A stretch of 64,000 bases of DNA from Nezara viridula (Eukaryota; Arthropoda; Insecta; Hemiptera; Pentatomidae). Every line of letters begins with the position of its first letter. The first letter of the stretch is position 1. The translations under genes were made by a program, and so were the position numbers. The stretch covers positions 89,530,410-89,594,409 of the forward strand of contig OV725078.1 in NCBI GenBank assembly GCA_928085145.1, read 5' to 3'. Of the stretch, positions 11,055 through 20,977 are shown piece by piece. The notes under the pieces were generated by a model. It saw nothing but the letters and a program-made list of their open reading frames with translations. It did not search any database and was not told the origin of the DNA.

Positions 11055-12070
11055 ATTTATCAAAATGGCAGGGAGTAGAGGAAAAAGAGAGTTCTAGGAA
11101 ACTTTTATCACATCAACTCAATTTAAAAATGTAAGGTTTGCCAACTATACATCTCAAAAAATCAAAAATACGATAGGAATTAGGCATGGTTGTAGGTTGA
11201 GTCCATTACTGTTCATTTTAGTTATGGAAGAAGCTATTCGGAGGACCAAGGAGAGTATAAGGAAATTCCACCTAGAATATGCAAATCTAAGACCAGTAAA
11301 ACTCTCACTTCTTGCATTTGCTGAAGACATTGTTATTTTCGCAGAAGACGGAATGAAACTCCAACACAACATTAACAGGTTAAAAGATGAACTACTTAAG
11401 ATCAACATGGTCATAAACCCTGAAAAGACTAAAGTAATGAGGATAGGGAAGAAGTCACGAAGAATTATGCGTGTCATTAGAGTTCAAGACATGGTCCTCG
11501 AACAAGTTAAAAATTTAAAACACCTTGCCATGCACCTAAATGAAAATGGTTATATTGATATGGAGGTTACTGAGAGAAAGGCAAGTACTGGCAGAATGTT
11601 TGAAGAGGTCAAGAGGTGCTTCCTAGACAGAAGAGAGCTGGACAAGAAGACAAAAGTGGCTGTGTTTAGGTAAAAGTTTCTTCCCATTGTGACGTATTCC
11701 TCGGAATCATGGGCACTAACAAAAAAGCATCAATCAAGAATACCATGAAGAGACCAAGTCCCCAACACTACAATTAGGATGAACCTTAATGTTAAACCAG
11801 TCCATGAAGTTATAGAAGAGAATAGACTAAGATGGTTGGGACATCTCCTAAGAATGAAACCTTCCAGAATTGCTAGGGAGGCCAATAGGAAAAGGTCAAC
11901 CAAGAAATAAATGGGAAGACAAAGTAAAGAAGGATTTCCTGAAAAGAGGACTCCAATGGAATGAGAGAAGGCGTTTGGTGGAGGACTGGCAGAGCTGGAG
12001 AAAGCTCTACAGACTTCCTTCTCACACTGCATAGGCGGTACTAGAGGAGAGAATATAATGATGATGATAA
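11055..12070 (+). pseudogene. RTE-like LINE RT and C-terminal region with (ATG)n tail
   Basis: The open stretch 11197-11673 encodes RT sequence: GCRLSPLLFILVMEEAIRR, then FAEDIVIFAEDG, then INPEKTKVMRIG. The catalytic FADD box reads FAED, a loss of the first essential aspartate, so the enzyme would be dead even without the later stops. Decayed frames continue through LRWLGHLLRM, typical of insect RTE-like ORF2 C-termini. The 3' end reads CACTGCATAGGCGGTACTAG, then AGAATATAATGATGATGA. The same 3' end occurs inverted at 43252-43412, which fixes the family terminus and its ATG-type tail. Confidence 0.75.
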
Positions 12071-14520
12071 ATTAATTTTGAAGGGCCATATAGGTTCTAA
12101 AAGCCACAAAAACTGGGATAAAAGTGCAATAATGGTTAGTTTCAAAATTCGCTTCTTGGGAAAAACCTCGAAAATATGTAAAATATACGGGATTTTTTTG
12201 AGAAAGAGAATGCTGGACCCCCTGTCCTTGTAATAAATTTATTGTCAATACTCAATAGAACATACTCAGTTCAGATACTTTTATGCTACCTCAAATTTAT
12301 GGTGGTTTTTGTTTGGTAGCTTAAGCTATTATTTTTATTTCTTATTTTCCCTCTGATTATTTATTTGTTTTTGTCTTTTCAATATTTTAAACAATGTTGT
12401 TTTTGTCTTTTAATTAACAATTTTGTTACCAAATGTTAAAGACCATCCCATTGGATTCATTTTTAGTTATTTTAGTAGTGCATGATATTTAGCTTGGTTT
12501 AATATTTATGGTCATTAGTGATTGTGAAATTCATTTTTCCAATATCTTGTGGTCACTTATTTTGAAAATATTAAAATATTATTTCGTGTATATTCTTTAT
12601 CTCTGATGACTTTCTAAATATCCATAGAATTGTCTTTAATTACTGTGTGAAACCTTGAATTTCTTCGTTTCTTTACATCTGTTACAGATAATCTTCCATG
12701 TGGTTCATGGAAATTGATTGAAGATTAATACCCGTGCTCTATTGGCTATTGATCTTGCCCTCTAGTGCTTTATTTTGAATTGACAATTTGTTCTCCCCAG
12801 TAAAAATTTAATAATGATTAAGAAATTATAAAAGTAATTTTTGATAACTTAATCATTTATTATGAGAAAAATATTCCCAAGAACAGGGTTACTTTATGTT
12901 GGTATGTTTGTTTGTAGGGTAGAAGACTGCTTAGAAGTGTCGCGCTGTTGAGATAAGGAGTTTCTTGGGCTGGGCTTCCACACAAATAGAATTCAACCCG
13001 TAGAATATCATTGAATCATCTTCTACTATCTGCTGAAGAGGCAGGATACTGATCGGAGGTAGAAGAATTAATTTAAATATTGTTACACATTTTATCTCTT
13101 AAATAGAATTGAGAGATCAATAAACAATTAAGTTACCAAGTATTCAGTCTTAAGCTAAATAGCCATTATATCCAAAATTAAGTATCCCTTTTACCAGTTA
13201 GCATTTCCATCTGCAGGAAATGAGAAAATGAAACAGAAGTTCTCCAATTTCCATTAGGGTTCTGATAGTATTCACATAAAGGTTTTATATATTTCGAATT
13301 ATTTGTAGAAACAAATATTTTGAAACTTTTTTTTAATTGATAAATGTTGTTTCCCTTTAACATAGCTCCAAATAATATACTGCTTTGGTTATGTCCAGCT
13401 ATATCAATTGATCATTGATTTAGAATCATCTTGATTATGGTTACCTCTAATAATTGCCCAATACATGGATGCATATTATAAGCATTCATACAGAGACTAT
13501 CTCTACAAAAAAAAAAATTAATTGTTTTTATAAACTGTTAATATTTTTTAATCTATTTAAAGTCTAAACAAGCATCTTTAGTCCAAAACCTAAACTGAAC
13601 ACTTTATATTATAACAATGTCAGATATTACACACCATGCCATGGAACATTTCTTTTAGTTTGATTATTATTTCCTGTAAGGACTGCATTTATGTATGGTC
13701 TCCTTAGGTTTTCATTAGATTTACTAATGTTTCTCAAAATTTGTCTTTTTGGATCTCTGAATTCATTCTGTTATGTCATTTCTTTAACTAACTTTACAAA
13801 GTTATGCCTAGTGATGTGAGAGGCACTGAACCATGTTGTTGTGTTTGATACAAACATTTTTTTCATTTGGCTTTCATAGATTATAGTTATTTTAGACAAT
13901 ATATGAATTGAATTTTGCTCAATTGAAGCGAAGAATGTTATATTTTTTGCTCTATTTTCTTGTGTTCTTATAGGTAGAGTAATATGAACACTGATTAGCA
14001 CAATCAAAACAGTTTCATACTTACAAAAGCTTAAATTAGATGTGTTTTTTAGTTTTATACACTTTTGAGTATATTTTCTCTAACATCCAGTTATGAAATA
14101 CTTTTTATTTTAATTATCATTATTTAAATTTAATTTTGTATTTTATGACACAACTAGTTAATATGTTGAAAACTAACATTAGTTATACTCTAATGGTTTA
14201 GTTCAGTTTAGATGTCACAGACTGATGTACTATCTTTATTTAATGTCTTCTTTTTTTTTGAGATATTTGTTGCATTTTGTCAATTTTTATAGTAATTTAG
14301 GTTGCTTTCTATCTTGATGAAGCCTGAAATAGCAAAATATTAACAGGTTAATTTCTTTTATCTGCATTTTATAGACTCAAGGCTTTATGCTTGATTTTTA
14401 CCAATTATTACCTTATATTTAATTCATTTTAAAATTAATAAAATAACATAAATCATAAAAAGTAAATAGTGATTATATATTAATAGCTATTTTAAAAAAT
14501 GACATTTATCAGGAGTATTT
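12070..14520. other. AT-rich stretch without recognisable gene
   Basis: No coding exon, RNA gene or clear repeat was found. At 14305-14340 a phrase TGATGAAGCCTGAAATAGC faintly resembles the hammerhead-like motifs at 43975-44014 and 44643-44681. If the PLAG-like gene extends upstream, part of this could be intron. Confidence 0.4.
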
Positions 14521-14529
14521 ACAGGTTTT

Positions 14530-15130
14530 GTACATGTATCCGGGGTGTCCCTTAAGCAATGGTATGTATTTAAAGAAGTGATAATAGGTCTAAAGAGCTA
14601 TAAAAAATTCATATATACTGTGGTCTCATTCACCGTAGTAAAGCTAGAAATTAAAGTTTTATGTTATTATAAGCGTCACATATTTTTATAATATAATAAA
14701 ATTGAATATGTAACTTTATTTTAGGACAAAGTCCCTTAAGAATACCAGTGGTATACAGACAAATACAGAATAATTCTGGACATAAGACCTATTGCAATAA
14801 ATGTTTTTTGTTGAATAAGAAGTGATAACTAAAAAATTATTTCATTTAGTTGATTACCAAATATAGTAAGCTGGATAAAATTTACTTTGAAAAGAAATAG
14901 AACCCATTTTTATTACAACTATTTTAAGGTTGCTTTTTTATGTAACAAAGCACTGTCCACTGTCACTTTTGGTGTTGAAAACCACTTTGAGGGAACAGAA
15001 TATCATGTCATATATTTTTTTTAAAAACTGTAGGCCATTCTCAGTTTATTCTGTTATTAATCTCAACTTGTTTAATATGTACTTGATGCTTATTAAACTA
15101 GGAAGTTTTTCTTAAACATGTATCTTTAAT
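14530..15130. repeat. GGGTGTCCC-end repeat, mosaic copy with LINE tail inside
   Basis: Bases 14540-14640 match the outer end of the repeat in + orientation (GGGTGTCCCTTAAG). Bases 14915-15130 match its inner half in - orientation (GCTTATTAAACTAGGAAG against GCTTATTAAATGAGAAAG at 9971). Between them, 14650-14810 is a LINE 3' end. The same + then - order is seen at 28737-29500. Confidence 0.55.
14650..14810 (-). mobile_element. LINE 3' end with stem-loop
   Basis: In the minus sense this contains AAGGGACTTTGTCCT followed by AAAATAAAG and an AT-rich tail. It matches the 3' UTR of the intact LINE at 20697-20977, so it is a severely 5'-truncated CR1/L2-like insertion. No protein-coding part remains. 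Confidence 0.5.
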
Positions 15131-16031
15131 TTTCTGTGTGGAATCGGACTATAGTGTTTATGAACTGTTTTAATAGCTCTTGAGGTGTTTTATCAATTCT
15201 TTTAATATTTTGTGTTAATTATGTGACATCCTGTGTTTGTGTGTGTGCTTAATCTTTATTCATGGCCGCTTTATATTGTTTTTGTAAATAAATTCAATGT
15301 CTGATCATGCTGATGCACTCATTTTTTAATAGAATTTATGGAAACCCAAAGGTATTTTATTATTACAAATTCTTTTAGAAGTCCATGTAAAAAAGAAACA
15401 ACCAGATAATATAAAACAAATTATAAAAAAAAAAAAACAACTATATGATATTATTTAAAACTTAACAGCTTAAAATTATTAGTAGGAATATTAAAATTTT
15501 AACTTAAAAACCTTACGTTTTCATTTATATAATAACTAATAATAACCTAACTAATAATGATCAAACAGCATTAGATATATAAAAAGAACCAATAATAACA
15601 TTTTGCATGTAATGGAGTTGAAATTCTAGGAAAGGGGTTCTTTCCCTACTTTGAACTTGCTGGCACCACTGTGTCCTCGTGTCGTCATTCGTGCCTGTTA
15701 GCAAAATTGTGTCTGCTTATGTCTAACATAAGCTTTTTTGGCTCTCACCCTGGCAACAGTATTACTGTTATCTGCTAGTTGTCTATGAAGTATTAAATAT
15801 ATATATTTAAAAAAATATCTAATAATTAATTGTAAGTATGAGCAATTACTTTGAAAATAGTAATTTATTTATATTATAGCTTTGTGTTTTGTTTTTTTTC
15901 ATCACCACTATTCTTTTACGTGTCATGCTGCAGATAGATATGTTTTCAATTCAAATGGTAACACTGCATTCAACCCATATCACTTCTAATTAATATTTAA
16001 TTCTAATTCTTGACTTAGATTGAATCTAATA
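15130..16031. other. no recognisable gene
   Basis: The stretch is AT-rich. A slightly GC-richer patch at 15600-15780 translates poorly in all frames. Nothing in it can be assigned. Confidence 0.4.
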
Positions 16032-17202
16032 TTGGATTGAGGAAAAAGTAATTTAGTTTTTCTTTATGTTTTTCAAAGCGAATTTATTTATATAAATTTC
16101 AAACACTAACCAATGATATATGTGCCGTTTTGATTGATGACCTCTTTCCACTTTTCTTATAAAACCATAAGTTCATCACTATAGAAGTTCCGAAATTTTT
16201 GGGAAAAAGACTGAACCTAGTGATTTTCAAATTCCTCTTTTGATGCCCGCTTTACACCACTAAGAGAGTTCTGCAGAGACCGAAACAAATAGTAGTCAGA
16301 TGGGGCTATGTGATGGACACATCAAAACTTCTCAACCAAGCTCTCTCAATCTTTGCCGGGTCATTAAAGATGTGTGTGGCCAAGCGTTGTCCTTATGGAA
16401 AATAACACCTTTCCTATTGATCAATTCTGGCCGTTTTTCTTGAATCGTCTGTTTCAATTGCACTAGTTCTTCATAGTAGAGAGTTGAATTAATGGTTTGG
16501 CTTGGTTCAAGCAGCTCATGATGAACAATTCCTTTCTAATCCCACCAAACAGTCTGCATCACCTTCCTTGGCGTCAATCGGAGCTCTGCCACTGTTTGAA
16601 AAGCTTCTCTGGGCTTTGGCTATTATGTTTTTCGCACATTATCGTCATTCCTGATCCACTTTTCATCACCCGTAATCATTTGTTTCAAAAATGGCTCGAT
16701 TTTGTTACGTTTCAGCAGCGATTCACAAATGGAAACTCGGTCCATTCAATTTTTCTGTTAATTCATCTAGAACCCAAGTATCGAGCTTCTTTTTGTATCG
16801 AGTCTTGACTTTTCCAATGATTGGTCGGCCAGGGTGGGGTTCATCTTTAACATAAAAATTACCAGAACGAAAACAAGCAAACCAATTCTGATACTGACAT
16901 TCACTTAAGCACTCATCACCATAAACATCATACAATTTTCGACAAGCCTCCTCTGCATTTTTCTCTTTTCAGAAGTAAAACTGCAAAATATGATGAAAAT
17001 GAACTTTTGGAATCTCCATTTTCACAGCGCAATAATTGTTGACTGAGTTAATGAATCATGCTATTTTTATATATAGAATGTTTTATGGACTGTGACTTTT
17101 CATATGCATTATAGAATGGCTTCATTCAATAAGGATTAAAAGAGATAAGAGACTTTAAAGTCACCTATTGGGATAAAACAAAATTAATTTTTCCTCACCC
17201 AA
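16032..17202 (-). mobile_element. mariner transposon with terminal inverted repeats and decayed transposase
   Basis: The ends TTGGATTGAGGAAAAAGTAA (16032) and, in reverse complement, TTGGGTGAGGAAAAATTAAT (17202) are imperfect TIRs bounded by TA dinucleotides, the target of mariner/Tc1 elements. A transposase start codon lies at 17019 on the minus strand. The N-terminal HTH region reads YDVYGDECLSECQYQNWF and KDEPHPGRP, as in mariner transposases, and ITGDEKW of the catalytic domain appears later out of frame near 16660. Stops and frameshifts are common, so it cannot be autonomous. At 1171 bp it is slightly shorter than the ~1.3 kb typical of the family. Confidence 0.85.
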
Positions 17203-17874
17203 TATAAAACTATATAAAGTTAATAACATTCATTACAGTTTATATTTTCTTCTTTTCTATAGAAATATGTTTTTCTAATTTTAGAAGTAATGAAGGTTTA
17301 TGTTACTATAAGTATTTATTTCTTTTTATTGATACCATTTACATTTTCTTTTTAAATATTACAAAAAGTAATCTATCAGAAATTCACATTGAATAAAAAC
17401 AAAAAAGTTTAGGGAGTTCTGATCTAGAAGATTGTGAGCAATGTTGAATTTTTTTTTACTTTAAAAATCTGGAATGATCAGCTATATAATAACTAACGCT
17501 CTTGAAATTCAATAGAGTACCACAGTTCAAATTAAATACTAGTAAAGTTTTTTTCTTATAGCACTTGTTTATTAGTAAAGGTTCACAATTAACATTCATT
17601 CTTTTAGCAATTTTAGCAGTAGCAATATTAAAGATAACTATCTATCGTTAAAGTAAGTAAAAATATAGAGTATAACAATGTAGTTGATTATAATATGAGT
17701 TACATTGCTTTTCACGAAAGTTACAAAACTGAATTCAGTTAATAGTATTTATTATTAACTAAAAGTCATTTTAAATCAGGTACAATGTATAATATGTTAT
17801 AAATGTAATTATTAAAATTATAAAATAATCGTAAAGTAAACACCCAATTCCAACTTTAGCTGAAAAATAAACTC
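17203..17874. other. AT-rich spacer
   Basis: Nothing recognisable lies between the mariner and the RTE-like fragment. Confidence 0.4.
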
Positions 17875-17877
17875 AAA

Positions 17878-18760
17878 CCCTTGGATTCGGAGAGCCTCAC
17901 AGTGGACCAACTCTGGGAGGAAATAGAGAAAGGACTAAAAGAAACAGCTAAGGAAGTGATTGGTATTCAGGAAAAAACGAAAAGCTAAGATGTGGTTCAC
18001 AGAAGCATGCGAAAAGGCAGTAGAGGAAAGAAGCAAAATGAAAGTCCTCTGCCTAACTACAACTGATCAAGTTGCTCAAGACAATTACATAGCTGCCAAG
18101 AAAAAGGCATATAAAACTATTAGATCGGCAAAAAGAGAATTTCTCAAAGAAGGTTTGCAAACCATTGAGGAAAATGACAGGCTTGAGATCTACGCAAATT
18201 CTACACAGACATTAGGAAAGAAAGGGTAGGATGTAAAGCAAGAAATACGCAAATGCGAGGAAAAGATGGCACTCTGATGTCATCTAAAGAAAAGATATTG
18301 AACACCTGTAAAGAACATTTCCAGTAACTTCTCAGTCAAGGGGGCCCCAAGAAAAAAGAATACATGGACCACACTGTGGATCTTGACCCAGAAGAGGTTG
18401 AAAAACCAGATATACTGCATAAAGAAATAACTATCGAGAGGCTCAAAACAAGAAAGGCTCCAGGGATAGACAACCTACCATCAGAACTGTTTAAAGATGG
18501 AGGAGACAACTTAAGAGCCAAGCTACTACAACTAATCCTGAAAATAATGGAAGAGGAAAGGATACCTGAGGCTTGGAATATGGGCCTAATCTGTCCTATC
18601 CTCAAGGAAGGCTCCATCCATATATGAGTGTAGTAATTACAGAGGCATAGCACTCCTTCCGGTAGCCTACAAGATAATGACCAATATCCTACTAAACCGG
18701 ATATATCCATATTACAAGAATATAATAGGCGACCAACAAGCTAGAACTGCTTACAGAAAC
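17878..18760 (+). pseudogene. RTE-like LINE, RT N-terminal part
   Basis: Plus-strand frames 17960-18229 and 18364-18627 carry the linker between endonuclease and RT (MWFTEACEKAVEERSKMK) and the beginning of RT: KTRKAPGIDNLPSELFKDGG, then IPEAWNMGLICPILKEG, then, in another frame, CSNYRGIALLPVAYKIMT and IIGDQQ. These are the conserved RT blocks 0-2 of RTE-clade LINEs. The copy stops before the catalytic box and has at least two frameshifts and a stop. It lies about 1 kb upstream of the PLAG-like exon at 19714, presumably in its preceding intron. Confidence 0.75.
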
Positions 18761-19713
18761 TAGTCAATCAATATCCCATGATATAAAGGCACAGAGGTTA
18801 AGATAAGTGGGGCATGTAGCTCATAGCAATCCATCTTATACATATTTAGAGGCTCCCAAGGTTAACAGTTTTCATTAGTTGTTCCATTTCTACTTCAGAA
18901 ACGACTTTCATAAACAATAAAATAAAATGTCCAATAGTTGTTCCATTTCTACCTTTATAACTTAATTTGGGATTCTTAATAATTTTAACTAAGTTTTCAT
19001 GGGTACTCTCTTATAATTTTAAGCAATAAATTCTTTAGCTCTGTCTTGGAACAGCTTTATTTATTTATCAGTTGCTTTGGCTGTAAGCTGACTTCTTTTG
19101 GAAAAATATTTGACTTAAACTATGAATCAATACATCGATCAGAAAAAACATCTAATAACTGCTAATTTATTCAATGTTGACATTTTTACCTACATTGTAG
19201 GTCTTCAACAACTCCAAAAATAAAGATCCAAAGTAGGTAAAACTATGGTAGGAGTGAAAAAGATATATAGAATAACTAAGGTAAAAATTAATGTTCAAAA
19301 ATTAGAAATACTAAAGGTGGAAAATGTACTATTCTTACCACAACAAAAAAATAATTATTAAGTCATTCCATGTCCAACTTGAACTGAATCCTATTAATCA
19401 TAAAGTATACAAACATTGTATTTTCTTTACCTTTAGACATATCTTAAATTTATTAAAAATCTTGTAGTAAATTTTCTCTTCTTTAGGTTGTTCTTACTTC
19501 CACTTTATTTTTGTTTAATTACCGTATATAATCTATTTCATAACTATTCCTGAACATAAAAGGTTTTTAAAGTAAAAACATCTTTTCAGAAAGAAATTAC
19601 TAATTTATAAAGCCATGCATATATTTAAATTTTGTTTTATCCAAATCCCATCTGTCATGAATGATTTTTAGTAATGTATTGATTACTAATTTTTAAAAAA
19701 AATTTGTTGGTAG
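18760..19713 (+). other. probable intron sequence upstream of the PLAG-like exon
   Basis: The stretch is AT-rich and has no ORF. The phrase TAGTTGTTCCATTTCTAC occurs twice, near 18875 and 18935. It ends in the splice acceptor TTGTTGGTAG at 19713. No upstream zinc-finger exon was recognised here. Confidence 0.4.
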
Positions 19714-19856
19714 ACCTACACTTGTAAAGGATCCCTAAGGAAACACCTGGCCTTACATTCAGCACAATCTGGTGACCTCAAATGTCAGCTGTGCCAACAT
19801 GTAGCTCTTGATCAAGATGCCATTATACAGCATGTCAGAGGGCACACTGGCTCCAG
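19714..19856 (+). CDS. PLAG-like C2H2 zinc-finger gene, penultimate coding exon
   Basis: This exon is bounded by an acceptor (TTGGTAG) and a donor (CCAG/gtacag). It reads in one open frame from ACC at 19714. It supplies the end of one finger (RKHLALH, whose cysteines must come from an unseen upstream exon), a linker SAQSGDL, and a complete finger C-x2-C-x12-H-x3-H ending VRGHTG. The phrase HLALH-x5-GDL-C-x2-C is the order found in fingers 5-6 of vertebrate PLAG1/PLAGL proteins, sequence-specific nuclear transcription factors. It ends after two bases of a codon (AG), and the exon at 26658 starts with the missing single base. Family assignment is from memory of motif order, so a homology search would be decisive. 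Confidence 0.75.
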
Positions 19857-20008
19857 GTACAGTGTATTATTGTTATTGTTTTATAGTTAATCGAATTAGA
19901 CTGAATTTTATTGTAATAATTACTGTTACTGGCATTGGTGAGTGGACTAATTAGGCAAGTGGTCGTTTTTACCAAGACCTGATATCTTGTGGTAGATGAC
20001 AAAAAAAA

Positions 20009-20010
<2 letters not shown>

Positions 20011-20060
<50 letters not shown>
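20011..20060. repeat. (TA)n microsatellite
   Basis: An uninterrupted alternating TA run of about 40 bp is followed by CATA and a T-run. The 107-codon ORF that spans it is an artefact of the repeat and the adjoining block. Confidence 0.9.
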
Positions 20061-20062
20061 TT

Positions 20063-20560
20063 TTTTTTGGTTGGTGCTATAGACCATAAAGATCTTTGGC
20101 TGCGAGATGTGGTCTCTTTACAGACGTATATTGCTTACGGGAGCACAGATAGCCTGGAGCGGGTCACCCAACCTCACGTTACTAGGAACCATGGTCTGGT
20201 CTCCATGGTGCGGCAGCAGGCCACCCATAGCTCCATAGCCGGCCCCTTTGGGGCCAATCTAGCAGTGTCCTTCCCACCGACTCACTCGGGTTCAAGGACA
20301 GTGACTAATTAGTCTAGAACCATGGATTATGGCTGCTCAGAGTCAGCAGGCTCATGAGGAAACAGACCATCCATGGACCAAACCTCAGGGGGACTACTGA
20401 CATCCTGGTAAACCACATTCCGATTTCACTACATGAGGTAGGGTCATCAGTCCTACGCCTGGTCAGTGTGAGTTTCCTTAAGTTGGCTGACGGGTCTCAC
20501 ATTCACTGGGCCTAAGCTCAATCTATTTGGAACGGATTTTCTGATAGATCCAAAAGATTA
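20063..20560. repeat. GC-richer block of unknown origin, probable repeat
   Basis: This ~500-bp block stands out from the AT-rich intron. No catalytic motif, TIR or splice site was found. An unannotated retrotransposon 3' end or SINE-like element is possible. Confidence 0.4.
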
Positions 20561-20977
20561 TGAGCTTGTTATTCCAACAAGTCTCATACAGTTTGCTAAA
20601 ACTACTATAGTCACATTTTGTAGAAAACAGCTCATAGTTTATGGCTTAATATAAGCCTTATTAGGCTGCATTAGATTATGTCTGCTGAAAAACATAATAA
20701 TAATAATAATAATGCTTTATTTATTTTGGGACGAGTCCCTTTAGAATAATACAGAGAAACAAAAATGTGGGCTAAGGAGCCTCAGAGATACATAAACAAG
20801 AGTATAGTTTGATTAAATAGTACAAAAAAAAAAAAAAAAAAATATTTAGAGAAATTATAAGTTACTTTCTAATTTACATCAGTTAATAATAAAAATTGAA
20901 AATAAACATGAAGTAAAAATAATAAAGAACGATCTAATAATTTATATACATATTTACAGTAGTAACTATTTACAATT

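Noticed and set aside
15905..15990. Short coding-like stretch reading FHHHYSFTCHAADRYVFNSN and ending FNPYHF before a stop
   Set aside because: It is only ~30 codons, has no convincing upstream exon, and its acceptor choice is ambiguous.
19989..20312. 107-codon ORF starting in YIYIYI repeats
   Set aside because: It starts in the TA microsatellite and continues into a block without domain motifs or splice sites.
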